Part shown: positions 35,607 to 44,899 of the stretch, piece after piece
Layout: every line of letters starts with the position of its first letter
Position numbering within the stretch: position 1 is the stretch's first letter
DNA from: Amphibacillus sp052055485
GTDB lineage: Bacteria > Bacillota > Bacilli > Bacillales > Amphibacillaceae
NCBI RefSeq assembly: GCF_052055485.1
Contig: NZ_CP197171.1
Location: 1 to 64,000, forward strand
Reading direction: 5' to 3'
Length of the DNA: 64,000 nucleotides
Notes under the pieces: model-generated
Told to the model about the DNA's origin: nothing
What the model saw: only the letters and a program-made list of their open reading frames with translations
Database searches by the model: none
Translations under genes and position numbers: made by a program

Positions 35607-37529
35607 TTAAGTTAATTCAAATAAACCAGCTGATAATTCATAATAACGACCCTTTTGTTCAATTAACTGATTATGATCGCCTCGTTCGATAATTTCCCCG
35701 TGTTCAAGTACCATGATTGCTTTAGCTGATCGAACAGTTGATAAACGGTGGGCAATAATAAACGATGTTCTTCCTTCCATCAAGCGATCCATCCCTTTTT
35801 GAATCAACTTCTCTGTTCTTGTATCAATTGATGATGTGGCCTCATCTAAAATAAGGATTGGCGTTTCAGCTATGGCTGCTCTCGCAATTGCTAATAGTTG
35901 ACGCTGTCCTTGAGAAAGATTTGAAGCATCAGATTTTAATACGGTGTCATAGCCATGCTCTAAATGATTAATAAATGTGTCTGCATTCGCTAATTTTGCC
36001 GCAGCAATGACCTCTTCATCTGTTGCATCTAATCGACCATAACGAATGTTATCTCTCACGGTTCCCGTGAATAGGTGGGTGTCTTGTAACACCATCGATA
36101 ACGAACGACGTAAATCAGGTTTTCTAATTTTATTGATTTCAATGCCATCAATACTAATATTCCCCGAAGGCACATCATAAAATCGATTGATTAAATTGGT
36201 AATTGTTGTTTTTCCAGCACCCGTTGAACCCACAAAGGCAATTTTTTGTCCTGGTTTTGCATATAAAGAAATTCCCTTTAGAACTGTTTTATTTTTTTCA
36301 TAACCAAAGGTCACTTCGTTAAATACGACATTTCCTTTGACAGGTGTATAATCAGGAGAACCATCTGCTTTAACTTGCTTCCAAGCGAATTCACCTGTTC
36401 GATAAGCAACCTCTTTTAATTCATTATTTTCATTAACTTCAACAGGTACCATTGTGACATGTCCTTGATCAAATTCTGGTTGCTCATCAATAACATCAAG
36501 AACACGTTCAGCCCCTGCGAGTGAAGTTAAGACAGCGTTCATTTGTTGCGACACTTGATTAATCGGTTGTGACAATGTTCTAGTAAATTGCAAGAACGCG
36601 ATAACTGTCCCGATTGAAAGTGCACCATTGATCGCAAATAGTCCACCAACCATAGCTGTAATAGCATATAGCACATATGATAAATTAATCATGATTGGCA
36701 TTAATATATTGGCAAATATATTAGCTGTTGTCGCATTTTTTCGAAGTTCTTCATTTAACAGTTCAAATTCATCAATGACTATTTTCTGACGTGAAAAGAC
36801 TTTAATTACTTTTTGTCCTTCAATCATCTCTTCAATAAAACCATTGACACGACCAATCTCTTGTTGCTGTTTCATAAAGAAGTTAGCACTTTTCCCACCA
36901 ATCACTCGAACAGAAAGTAACATTAAGGACAGCATAATTACAACAATAATCGTCAATTGCCAACTATAAATAACCATCATCGTAAAAACACCAACAACCA
37001 TAATAAATGAGTTCATAAAGCCCGTTACACTGTTTGATAAAACCTGTCTTAAGGTATCAATATCGTTTGTATACAAACTCATTAAGTTTCCATGTGTATT
37101 TGTATCATAATATTTTATTGGTAAAGCTTCCATCTTAGTAAACAAATCAACGCGAATTTTATACAAGGTTCGAGTTGACACACCAACCATTAAACGGTTG
37201 AATGTATATGTTGAGATAACCCCGACCAAATAAATAATCGCGACAGCACCAAGGACAAGAATAAAGCCTCCCATCAACTCGCTATCATTGTTTTGGATCA
37301 ATGGTTGTAAATAATTATCAATAATAATTTGCAGGGAGGATATTCCAATAATATTAGCTCCCGCACTCGTAATAATCGTGAAGAAGACGACTAGTAAAAT
37401 CCATTTATCTTCCTTCATGTAATGTGCTATTCTCTTGATTGTCTTCCCAATATTTGTCGGTTTCCCCATCCCTTTGGGGCCTCCACGCATAGGTCCGCCT
37501 GCAGCTTTTGGTTCCTTACTCATCTTCAT
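35607..37529 (-). CDS. ABC exporter half (multidrug type, LmrD/YfiC-like)
   Basis: A 640-residue half transporter with six spans in its first 330 residues and a C-terminal ATPase. Walker A is GSTGAGKTT, the signature LSQGQRQ and the Walker B ILILDEATSSID. A Gly/Lys-rich leader and an inserted segment between membrane and ATPase parts (about 360-400) are typical of the second subunit of heterodimeric exporters. It overlaps the partner gene by 14 bp. ATG 37529 or 37523 may be the start. Confidence 0.88.
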   Translation of the reverse strand: MKMSKEPKAAGGPMRGGPKGMGKPTNIGKTIKRIAHYMKEDKWILLVVFFTIITSAGANIIGISSLQIIIDNYLQPLIQNNDSELMGGFILVLGAVAIIYLVGVISTYTFNRLMVGVSTRTLYKIRVDLFTKMEALPIKYYDTNTHGNLMSLYTNDIDTLRQVLSNSVTGFMNSFIMVVGVFTMMVIYSWQLTIIVVIMLSLMLLSVRVIGGKSANFFMKQQQEIGRVNGFIEEMIEGQKVIKVFSRQKIVIDEFELLNEELRKNATTANIFANILMPIMINLSYVLYAITAMVGGLFAINGALSIGTVIAFLQFTRTLSQPINQVSQQMNAVLTSLAGAERVLDVIDEQPEFDQGHVTMVPVEVNENNELKEVAYRTGEFAWKQVKADGSPDYTPVKGNVVFNEVTFGYEKNKTVLKGISLYAKPGQKIAFVGSTGAGKTTITNLINRFYDVPSGNISIDGIEINKIRKPDLRRSLSMVLQDTHLFTGTVRDNIRYGRLDATDEEVIAAAKLANADTFINHLEHGYDTVLKSDASNLSQGQRQLLAIARAAIAETPILILDEATSSIDTRTEKLIQKGMDRLMEGRTSFIIAHRLSTVRSAKAIMVLEHGEIIERGDHNQLIEQKGRYYELSAGLFELT

Positions 37530-39255
37530 TCACTCCCTTGCTCTGTGAATCATAAATTTCTCGATAAATAGTGTTGGTTTGCATTAAACGATCATGTGTA
37601 TCAAAACCATTTATTCTTCCATCATCCATAACGATAATCTTATCTGCATCTGATACTGAGCTGACACGCTGTGCAATGATTAATGTCGTGACTCCTTTAA
37701 AATGTTCTTCAAATTCTGCCCGAATGGCTGCATCAGTCGCTGTGTCAACAGCACTTGTTGAATCATCTAAAATAACAATTTTAGGTTTTTTAAGCAATGC
37801 TCTGGCAATCGTTAACCGCTGTTTCTGTCCACCAGAAACATTAACACCACCTTGACCTAGATCTGTATCATAGCCATTTGGAAATGAAGTGATAAAATCA
37901 TGAGCTTGAGCAGATTTTGCAGCTGCAATCACTTCCTCATCGCTCGCGTTTTCATTACCCCATTTTAAATTTTCTTTAATGGTTCCACTAAACAAGACAT
38001 TATTTTGTAGTACCATTGCTACTTGATCGCGTAAAGTTTTCAAACGATAATCCTTCACATTATGACCGCCCACAATGATCTCTCCAGCTAAGACATCATA
38101 TAACCGTGGGATTAATTGGACAAAGGTTGATTTGGCAGAACCTGTCCCCCCAATGATCCCAATCGTTTGTCCAGATTCAATCGTTAAATTAATATCATTT
38201 AATATTAAATTATTCGGGTCACGATTGTAGCTGAAATCCACTTGTTTAAACTCAATCGTTCCATCATTTAAATCGAGATTTGGGTCGGCCTGGTCATCAT
38301 CTAGTACTGGTACTTCTTCTAAGCCTTCTATGATCCGGGAAAAAGAGGCACGAGAGATGATTAACATGATGAAAATCATTGATAACATCATTAAAGACAT
38401 AAGCACTTGCATCATATACATAATAAAGCTTGACAACTCTCCAATAAAGAATTGACCATTAATAACCATGTTCCCACCTAACCATAGGATGGCAACAATA
38501 CTTGTGTAAATAACAAATTGCATGATCGGCATATTTAAAATAACTAATTTTTCGGCTTTCAACTGTGCATCTCGAACACGTTTGGCACTGTTAACGAATT
38601 TTTCTTCTTCATGATCTTCTCTAACAAAAGCTTTAACTACACGAATATTAACAATGAAGTCTTGAACCTTTTCATTTAATAAATCGTATTTTTCTAACAT
38701 ATCAAGAAATCTGGGGTGTGCACGGCTTCCAATTAAATAAAGAGAAATACCCAATATCGGAATGGTAATTAAAAAAATCATCGATAGTCGTGGATTAATT
38801 GAAACGGCCATGATAGAAGCTCCAATCAACATAATCGGGGCTTTAACCGCCATACGAAGAAGCATCATCAGCGCATTTTGTGAATTGGTAATATCTGTCG
38901 TTAATCGAGTTACTAAGGATGCTGTCGTAAATTTATCCACATTGGCAAATGAGTAGGTTTGAATTTTACTAAACAAACCAGCTCGAAGGTTTTTGGCAAA
39001 ACCCATCCCTGCAACGGCAGAATATTTTCCACTTAATCCGCCAAAAACAAGAGCCAAAACAGCAAGTCCAACCATCAATAAGCCGATTCGGATCGTATAG
39101 GGCATTCCGCCTTCACCTTGAATACCATAGTCCACAATCCGTGCCATCAAAAATGGCATCATTAATTCAAGGACAACTTCCATTACCACCATAACTGGTG
39201 TTAATAGTGTTTCTTTTTTATATTCGCCTAAAAATGGCAATAGTTTTTTTACCAT
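37516..39255 (-). CDS. ABC exporter half (multidrug type, LmrC/YfiB-like)
   Basis: A 579-residue half transporter: six spans (first 310 residues), then an ATPase with Walker A GGTGSAKST, signature VSGGQKQR and Walker B IVILDDSTSAVD. The Asp in place of the catalytic Glu (LDDS) marks the degenerate ATP site usual in one half of heterodimeric exporters. Its partner is encoded immediately downstream and a MarR regulator immediately upstream. Confidence 0.88.
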   Translation of the reverse strand: MVKKLLPFLGEYKKETLLTPVMVVMEVVLELMMPFLMARIVDYGIQGEGGMPYTIRIGLLMVGLAVLALVFGGLSGKYSAVAGMGFAKNLRAGLFSKIQTYSFANVDKFTTASLVTRLTTDITNSQNALMMLLRMAVKAPIMLIGASIMAVSINPRLSMIFLITIPILGISLYLIGSRAHPRFLDMLEKYDLLNEKVQDFIVNIRVVKAFVREDHEEEKFVNSAKRVRDAQLKAEKLVILNMPIMQFVIYTSIVAILWLGGNMVINGQFFIGELSSFIMYMMQVLMSLMMLSMIFIMLIISRASFSRIIEGLEEVPVLDDDQADPNLDLNDGTIEFKQVDFSYNRDPNNLILNDINLTIESGQTIGIIGGTGSAKSTFVQLIPRLYDVLAGEIIVGGHNVKDYRLKTLRDQVAMVLQNNVLFSGTIKENLKWGNENASDEEVIAAAKSAQAHDFITSFPNGYDTDLGQGGVNVSGGQKQRLTIARALLKKPKIVILDDSTSAVDTATDAAIRAEFEEHFKGVTTLIIAQRVSSVSDADKIIVMDDGRINGFDTHDRLMQTNTIYREIYDSQSKGVNEDE

Positions 39256-39291
39256 CTTTTCTACCTCCTGTCTCCTAGTTGCTTACTTTTT

Positions 39292-39732
39292 TCATCGGGT
39301 GTCATTGTTCAAATTAGTAAGAAATTTCTTTAAATAATCCAGAATCATTTCTTGTTCACTCTGATTAATATTGTGAAAAAGTTTTTCATCAATAATATAT
39401 TTATGATCTCTAAATCGATCTAAAATAGCCAAGCTTTTTTCGGTTAAAAAGATCAATTTGTTTCGGCCATCTGCCTGACTTTTTTTCCGTTCAACAAATC
39501 CCTTTTCCTCTAATCGATTAAGTAAACCCGTTACTGTAGGGTTTGTCAATCTAAAGTGCTGTTCAATATCTTTTTGATTGACTTCCTTTTGACACCGTTT
39601 GGCACCACCAAGAAAAAGTAAAATATCTCCTTGCGATGAGGTCAAATTCTGACTTTCGAAGTAGATATTTTTTTCCCGTTCTAAGGCAAAATAAACGAGT
39701 CTAATATAAAAGATGATATCTTCTGACACCAA
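39292..39732 (-). CDS. MarR-family transcriptional regulator
   Basis: A 146-residue winged-helix protein with the recognition region QKDIEQHFRLTNPTVTGLLN and the wing RKKSQADGRNKLIFLT. It lies 36 bp upstream of the two ABC half-transporter genes on the same strand and probably represses the whole operon until a substrate is present. A palindrome just upstream of the gene is a likely operator. Confidence 0.87.
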   Translation of the reverse strand: MVSEDIIFYIRLVYFALEREKNIYFESQNLTSSQGDILLFLGGAKRCQKEVNQKDIEQHFRLTNPTVTGLLNRLEEKGFVERKKSQADGRNKLIFLTEKSLAILDRFRDHKYIIDEKLFHNINQSEQEMILDYLKKFLTNLNNDTR

Positions 39733-39747
39733 TAACCCCTCCGATAC

Positions 39748-39759
39748 ATAGCATGCTAT
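39748..39759. promoter_or_regulatory. Perfect palindrome upstream of marR (likely operator)
   Basis: ATAGCATGCTAT is a perfect 12-bp palindrome 16 bp before the MarR start, in the expected promoter region. Confidence 0.5.
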
Positions 39760-39873
39760 CTATTATCGCTATTCATATGTTTATTGTCAACAAATTTAAC
39801 TTATAAAAGTTGAAAAATTGTAATTGGCTAATCTATTCAATGAAATTAAGAAGCATTCTCCTCCTATGTATGT

Positions 39874-40752
39874 TTAGCGTTGAGGTAGAATGCCTTGGGC
39901 AGTAAATTTATAAGGGACACCCAGCCTTAATATATGACTATCAACACTGTGTCCAACTTGATCTGTTTTAGCGACAGGGAACTGATAACGCTCCTGATAA
40001 GGGTGAATCAATTCAATTAAAGATACCAAACCCTCTTTTTGTTCAAGTTCGGAGAATTCCCCTAACAAAATACCACTTATCTTTTCAAAATAACCTATTT
40101 GATCAAGCTGAGCAAAAAAGGTTGCTATCCGATTGGCTAGTCCACTTCTACTTTCTAAAAAGAGGATTTTTCCTGAAGGATTAGGTAAATAATTCGTTCC
40201 TGCTAATTTTAATAAGCAACGAATATTGCCACCGATCATCGTACCTGACATTTCCTTGCCATAAAGCCAATAATAATCAAAGCTAATAGGTGGGGCTTGA
40301 TCAAATAAAACGCGATAGAGTTGCTCTTGTTGTTTAAGATAGTCTTCACCAACAAGATGAATAATTTGGTAATGATAACTGGGATGATTGGCTTGACTGA
40401 ATAAACTATTGAGCACAACAGTCAGATCACTATAACCCAAAAATGGTTTGCTACACTGTTCAATTTTTTCAAAATCGAGATAGGGTAACACTTGATTAGC
40501 ACTATCTCCACCAGATAAATCAAAGATTGCCTTTATTTCTGGATTTAAATAAAGCTTCATCAGCTCACGGGCTCGTTTCTCTGGCTTACCACTCCAAAAA
40601 CACCCCTCTTGCTGGTAGATTGTTTGAGCCTCTTTTGCTTTTAATCCCCAGCTAGCAAACACCTGCTTAACTGCTTTTATTTTTTCTACTTGATCGAGAC
40701 TTCTGCCATCCGAACAAGCAATTAAACCAATTTGGTCACCTTTTCCAAGCAT
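39874..40752 (-). CDS. S66-family peptidase (LD-carboxypeptidase/MccF-like)
   Basis: A 292-residue serine peptidase. The nucleophile Ser is in FLGYSDLT, the Glu in FLESRSG and the His in VGHSVDSHILRLG, matching the Ser-Glu-His set of family S66. Members trim the peptidoglycan tetrapeptide or inactivate microcin C-like compounds; the absence of a signal peptide fits a cytoplasmic enzyme. It is monocistronic. Confidence 0.85.
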   Translation of the reverse strand: MLGKGDQIGLIACSDGRSLDQVEKIKAVKQVFASWGLKAKEAQTIYQQEGCFWSGKPEKRARELMKLYLNPEIKAIFDLSGGDSANQVLPYLDFEKIEQCSKPFLGYSDLTVVLNSLFSQANHPSYHYQIIHLVGEDYLKQQEQLYRVLFDQAPPISFDYYWLYGKEMSGTMIGGNIRCLLKLAGTNYLPNPSGKILFLESRSGLANRIATFFAQLDQIGYFEKISGILLGEFSELEQKEGLVSLIELIHPYQERYQFPVAKTDQVGHSVDSHILRLGVPYKFTAQGILPQR

Positions 40753-40850
40753 ATAACCACCTCTTTTACTTCATTTTAATCATTGTCAAGCTTGATATAT
40801 TTAAGTGTAATCAACATCCTTTTTATTAATCATTTTTATCGGATTTCCGA

Positions 40851-42220
40851 CAGAAGACTCCCACTTCTAGGAACATGAAGGGCATCGCCCCGTGAGTAAG
40901 TGGGAGATGAATGTGGGTTGGCGCTAGCCAAAACATCTCCCTTATGATATAATGAGAACATATATTCCTATTAAGTGAGGTGAGATGATGTTAGTCAATA
41001 AAGCCTATAAATTCCGCCTCTATCCGAATAAAGAACAACAAATCCTCATGAATAAAACGATCGGTTGTTCACGGTTTGTTTTCAATCACTTTCTAGCCAA
41101 GTGGAATGAAACTTACAAGGAAACGGGTAAAGGACTCAACTATCGTTCATGCTCTAAACAGCTTCCCGCTTTAAAGCAGGAATATGAGTGGCTAAAAGAA
41201 GTCGATAGTATTGCCATTCAATCAAGTGTCAAACATCTATCTGAATCTTTTGCGCGCTTCTTTAACAAACAAACGAACGCCCCACGATTTAAGTCTAAAA
41301 GGAACCCGACCCAATCGTATACAACGAAACACACGAACGGAAATATCGCAGTCGTGGGCCATACAATCAAGCTGCCAAAATTAGGGCTTGTCAAGTTCGC
41401 TAAAAGTCGTGAGGTCGATGGACGCCTTCTAAATGCTACGATTAGAAGACATCCAAGTGGTAAATACTTCATTTCTATCCTTGTTGAGACAGAGGTAGAC
41501 TCACTCCCTCAAACGAAGCAATCAACAGGGGTCGATGTGGGCATCAAAGCGTTTGCCACACTTTCAGATGGGACGACGTATAAGAACCCTAGATGTTTAC
41601 GCAGGCTAGAAAACAAATTAGAAAAAGAACAACGCAAACTGTCCAGACGATATAAACAAGCCAAGCAAGATAGAAAACCCCTTCATGAAGCGAAAAATTA
41701 TCAAAAACAACGGGTCAAGGTCGCTCGTATTCACGAAAAAATTAAAAATGTCAGAACAGATTACTTGCATAAAGTCAGTACTGAAATTGTCAAGAATCAC
41801 GACATCATTGGTATTGAGGACTTACAAGTATCTAACATGCTCAAAAACAAACGATTATCAAAAGCCATTAGTGAAGTCAGCTGGTCAGAATTCCGTACGA
41901 TGCTTGAATACAAAGCCAAGTGGTACGGAAAGGAAGTCGTAGCCATCGCCAAAAACTTCCCTTCTAGTCAACTTTGTTCGCATTGTGGCTATCGACATCC
42001 AGACGTTAAGCATCTCGCCTTACGCATGTGGCAATGTCCTTCATGCCATAGAGCACACGATCGAGATCTTAACGCAAGTAAAAATATTGAAGTTGAAGCC
42101 ATCAGACTTCTAACTGTCGGTACGACAGGGATCGCCTAATCAATAATCAACCATTAGGTTGGTGTTCTTAGGAATCTCCCTCTTCAAATTTCATTAGAAA
42201 TTAAGGGGTGAGTAGTTCAA
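40851..42220 (+). mobile_element. IS200/IS605-type element carrying tnpB only
   Basis: The left-end hairpin has arms CTCCCACTT and AAGTGGGAG (40858-40866 with 40898-40906). A second short palindrome (TTGGCGCTAGCCAA) follows at 40918-40931. The right end has the hairpin at about 42174-42212 ending AGTAGTTCAA. No TnpA gene is present, so movement would need a transposase from elsewhere. The exact left tip is uncertain. Confidence 0.75.
40985..42139 (+). CDS. tnpB: RNA-guided endonuclease TnpB
   Basis: A 384-residue RuvC-like nuclease. The catalytic acids appear intact: Asp in GVDVGIKAFA, Glu in GIEDLQVSNM and Asp in HDRDLNASKNI. The zinc ribbon has CSHCG and CPSCH. The N-terminal YKFRLYPNKEQQ and the RNA-binding Lys/Arg-rich middle are typical. 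The ancestor of Cas12; it cuts DNA matching a guide carried by the RNA from the element's right end. ATG 40985 or 40988 is the start; a -10-like TATAAT lies about 35 nt upstream. Confidence 0.92.
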   Translation: MMLVNKAYKFRLYPNKEQQILMNKTIGCSRFVFNHFLAKWNETYKETGKGLNYRSCSKQLPALKQEYEWLKEVDSIAIQSSVKHLSESFARFFNKQTNAPRFKSKRNPTQSYTTKHTNGNIAVVGHTIKLPKLGLVKFAKSREVDGRLLNATIRRHPSGKYFISILVETEVDSLPQTKQSTGVDVGIKAFATLSDGTTYKNPRCLRRLENKLEKEQRKLSRRYKQAKQDRKPLHEAKNYQKQRVKVARIHEKIKNVRTDYLHKVSTEIVKNHDIIGIEDLQVSNMLKNKRLSKAISEVSWSEFRTMLEYKAKWYGKEVVAIAKNFPSSQLCSHCGYRHPDVKHLALRMWQCPSCHRAHDRDLNASKNIEVEAIRLLTVGTTGIA

Positions 42221-42236
42221 CACATACAATTCTGAT
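42060..42236 (+). ncRNA. Predicted omega (right-end) RNA of TnpB
   Basis: Right-end RNAs of tnpB elements overlap the 3' end of the gene and run to the element's tip, followed by about 16 nt of guide from the flanking DNA. Here the scaffold would end near 42220. The guide would begin CACATACAATTC, matching the flanking 3' part of the patatin-like gene. The 5' limit is a guess from family knowledge. Confidence 0.5.
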
Positions 42237-43087
42237 TCTATTTCAAGCCAATTTTTTAAGGCTTGGGCATGGCTCTGTCCAGCTTGATAACCCGCTTGAT
42301 GTAAAGCATTTAATTTCTCTGGATCAGTTTCGGTTCGTTTCACCTGTTCATTCGCACTTGGTCGAATAACATAAGCCTTTCCTTCTTTTTCTAAACGTTC
42401 AATAAAAGCTAATGTTTCATTATAGATATGGTGACGTTTATCAAGTGCTTGAATTAATTTCTTATATTTAGGATAGATCATTCGTGCAGTCAATCTTGCA
42501 CGAAATCGTTTTTTTCGGTATCCTTTTGGTCGAGTTAAAATAATAACTTGCTTCTTATTTCCATCTTCAATTGATTTCTTAACTGGAACCGGATCGGCAA
42601 TACCGCCATCAAGTAAAGTATGACCAGCCAATTCAACAGATTTTCCAACTAAAGGCAAACTACTCGAGGCTTGGACAGCCGTCATTACTTGTTCTGAATG
42701 ATAGTTATCGAAATAAACAGCTTGTCCAGTTAGGCAGTCTGTTGTTGGAATGACTAACTGCTCAGATATCGATTCAAATGTTTGATAATCAAATGGAACT
42801 AAATCATTCGCAATGTCATTAAAAAGAAAGTTCATATTAAAAATACCCTCACCTTTTAATAAGTTTTTATAGTTCATATAACGGGGATCATTAGCAAAGT
42901 TAACATTTATATAACGACTACGGTCTTTTTGTCTAGACAGATACGACAAAGCGTTACAAGCACCAGCAGAAACACCAATAACATAAGGAAAGAATAAATT
43001 TTGCTCCATAAAAGAATCCAATACACCAGAGGTATAAACTCCCCTCATTCCTCCACCTTCCAAGACTAAACCAATATCTTGTTGCAT
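42194..43087 (-). CDS. Patatin-like phospholipase, C-terminus formed by the tnpB element
   Basis: A 297-residue lipid acyl hydrolase of the RssA/YjjU group. The oxyanion motif is GGGMRGVY, the nucleophile Ser is in GVSAGACNAL, and the Asp is in LLDGGIADP. The last eight residues and the stop codon (42194-42196) lie inside the right end of the neighbouring IS200/IS605-type element, so the original C-terminus has been replaced. The catalytic part is untouched. ATG 43087 has a GGAGG-like site. Confidence 0.85.
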   Translation of the reverse strand: MQQDIGLVLEGGGMRGVYTSGVLDSFMEQNLFFPYVIGVSAGACNALSYLSRQKDRSRYINVNFANDPRYMNYKNLLKGEGIFNMNFLFNDIANDLVPFDYQTFESISEQLVIPTTDCLTGQAVYFDNYHSEQVMTAVQASSSLPLVGKSVELAGHTLLDGGIADPVPVKKSIEDGNKKQVIILTRPKGYRKKRFRARLTARMIYPKYKKLIQALDKRHHIYNETLAFIERLEKEGKAYVIRPSANEQVKRTETDPEKLNALHQAGYQAGQSHAQALKNWLEIESELYVLNYSPLNF

Positions 43088-43209
43088 ATTTCCATTCCTC
43101 CCATCCTGATATTAATTCCTTATTATAACAAATTTATCTGAATAATACGATCTCTTTACTTAAACAACTGAATTTTAAAGCCTTCATAACAATTACTTAA
43201 TTTACCCGA

Positions 43210-43268
43210 TTACCGACCGATGACTCCCACTTCAAATTTCGTTAGAAATTAAATGGTGAGTCGTTCAA
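43210..43268 (+). mobile_element. Gene-less IS200/IS605 end hairpin
   Basis: The hairpin 43221-43262 (TGACTCCCACTTCAAATTTC and its mirror) followed by TCGTTCAA closely matches the right end of the tnpB element (42174-42220). The preceding CCGACCGATGACTCCCACTTC-like stretch (about 43216-43233) resembles the left tip near 40849. It is thus a minimal element or a deletion scar with no coding gene. Confidence 0.65.
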
Positions 43269-43870
43269 TGTATAGCCGGGGAAATTCCAGCCAGTAAGTT
43301 AGGTATAGCATCAATAATCAATTGTTCAGGATCTAAACTTTGATTATTCTCCCATTCATTTAACAAACCGTAGATTCCCCAACTTAAAATAATTGCCGGA
43401 AACTGCGGTAATTCAGTATCATTAAGCTGATTTTGTTTACACAATAATCGATGAAACTGTTCAGCCATTTTATTTTTAACCATTTTTTCAATCGAAAAAC
43501 GGAAAGTCTGATAACTTTTTGAACAATGAGAGAATACTAATCCATGAAAGTTAACTAATGAAAGAAAAACCTCTTTTAAGGTTATCTCATCAATATGTTC
43601 ATATTCTAAACAGGGATTAATAACATAAACTTTCAAATCCTCAAGCAGAATTTGTTCCATCAAATCATATTTATCCCTAAAATGATAATAGAAAGTTGCA
43701 CGATCCACAGTCGCTTCCTCTGTAATATCTTTTACAGTGATCGCATTAAATCGCTTTTCTCCAGAAAGTTTGGTAAATGATTTCATGATTAAACTTTTGG
43801 TTCGAATAATTCGAGGATCTAGTTTTCTTTTCAATCGTCTTACTCCATTTCTTTTCAACATTTTATTCAA
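43265..43870 (-). CDS. TetR-family transcriptional regulator
   Basis: A 201-residue repressor. The N-terminal helix-turn-helix (FNAITVKDITEEATVDRATF then YYHFRDKYDLM) is followed by a ligand-binding helical domain. It is divergent from the azoreductase gene, which it probably controls. The stop TGA (43265-43267) is made from the tip of an IS200/IS605-like end, so the tail may be altered. The basic N-terminal extension (LKRNGVRRLKRKLD) is unusual, and an internal start is possible. Confidence 0.82.
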   Translation of the reverse strand: MNKMLKRNGVRRLKRKLDPRIIRTKSLIMKSFTKLSGEKRFNAITVKDITEEATVDRATFYYHFRDKYDLMEQILLEDLKVYVINPCLEYEHIDEITLKEVFLSLVNFHGLVFSHCSKSYQTFRFSIEKMVKNKMAEQFHRLLCKQNQLNDTELPQFPAIILSWGIYGLLNEWENNQSLDPEQLIIDAIPNLLAGISPAIH

Positions 43871-43952
43871 TTCGTTGTTTATCCGATACTTTTCGATGTT
43901 TATTGGTTGTCTCGAATTGAAAATATATTTATACTACAAATTATACAGTTCT

Positions 43953-43975
43953 CAAATCTTTAATAAAAAGATTTG
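43953..43975. promoter_or_regulatory. Inverted repeat between the TetR and azoreductase genes
   Basis: CAAATCTTT (43953-43961) and AAAGATTTG (43967-43975) are perfect arms with a 5-bp spacer, about 50 bp upstream of the azoreductase start. A -35 TTGCGC overlaps its right end, which is where a TetR operator is expected. Confidence 0.55.
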
Positions 43976-44024
43976 CGCAAAATAGAAAATTTGACTGTAA
44001 AATAGATTAAGGGGGATTTACCAA

Positions 44025-44666
44025 ATGAATTTATTAATTGTTAAAGCGAATGACCGTCCTTCGGATGTGGCGATCAGTAGTAAAATGTATGACATCTTCT
44101 TGGAGGAAGTGTCCAAAAATGATCAAATCAATGTCAAAATATATGATGTTTATCAAGAGGAAACACCATACTTAGGGCAAGACTTATTCAGCGGCTTCGC
44201 AAAAATCGAATCACATGAAGCACCATCAAAAGAGGAACAAACCCTACTTGATGCGAAACAAAAAGCAATGGACTTAGTTACTGAAGCTGATGTTATTGCC
44301 TTTGCCTTCCCACTTTGGAATTTAACTATTCCTGCTAAACTGCAAACATTTATTGATTACATTTTCTCTACTGGTTTTACATTTAGCTATGATGAAGCTG
44401 GAAACATGATTCAACTTATCCCAGAGAAAAAAATCATCCTTTTAAATGCACGTGGCGGCATCTATTCAACGCCAGAAACATCACCGATGGAAATGGCTGT
44501 GAACTACATGCGTACGGCATTCAGTGGCATTTTCGGAATGGAAATTATTGATGAAGTGATCATTGAAGGCCATAATGCAACACCAGATAAAGCAGACCAA
44601 ATTATCAAGGAAGGCTTAGAGCAAGTCAAAACTGTCGCCCAAAAGCTCGGTAATAAGTCATTTTAG
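44025..44666 (+). CDS. azoR: FMN-dependent NADH-azoreductase
   Basis: A 213-residue flavodoxin-fold quinone/azo reductase. The FMN-binding N-terminus (LLIVKANDRPSDVAIS), the AFPLWNLTIPAKLQTFID motif and NARGGIYS are characteristic. It reduces azo dyes and quinones with NADH and protects against quinone and thiol stress. GGGGG precedes ATG 44025. It is divergent from a TetR gene. Confidence 0.9.
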   Translation: MNLLIVKANDRPSDVAISSKMYDIFLEEVSKNDQINVKIYDVYQEETPYLGQDLFSGFAKIESHEAPSKEEQTLLDAKQKAMDLVTEADVIAFAFPLWNLTIPAKLQTFIDYIFSTGFTFSYDEAGNMIQLIPEKKIILLNARGGIYSTPETSPMEMAVNYMRTAFSGIFGMEIIDEVIIEGHNATPDKADQIIKEGLEQVKTVAQKLGNKSF

Positions 44667-44854
44667 TCAAACTTACATTCATTCTACATTTAAAAAATGC
44701 CGGTTTGTCTTATCCCTTTACCGGAGAAATTGACTGACTTCAAATCCGTAATCCGTTATCCAACCAAATTTTGTCCTTCACTAAAATGAAACAAAGTACT
44801 TGGAGCGCTAAAGAATTTGAGGTAGACCAGTATCTTAATTTCCCATTAAAACAC

Positions 44855-44899
44855 AAGCGTCCTTGACCACTCGTTTCGGTCGATCAAGGACGCTTTTTT
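44855..44899. terminator. Terminator shared by azoR and the converging PsiE-like gene
   Basis: A 12-bp perfect stem (44855-44866 with 44884-44895) is followed by a T-run on the forward strand. The 3' arm overlaps the stop codon of the reverse-strand gene. Confidence 0.75.

Noticed and set aside
40753..40850. A TnpA transposase upstream of tnpB
   Set aside because: No frame of sufficient length or HUH motif is present; the element carries tnpB only.
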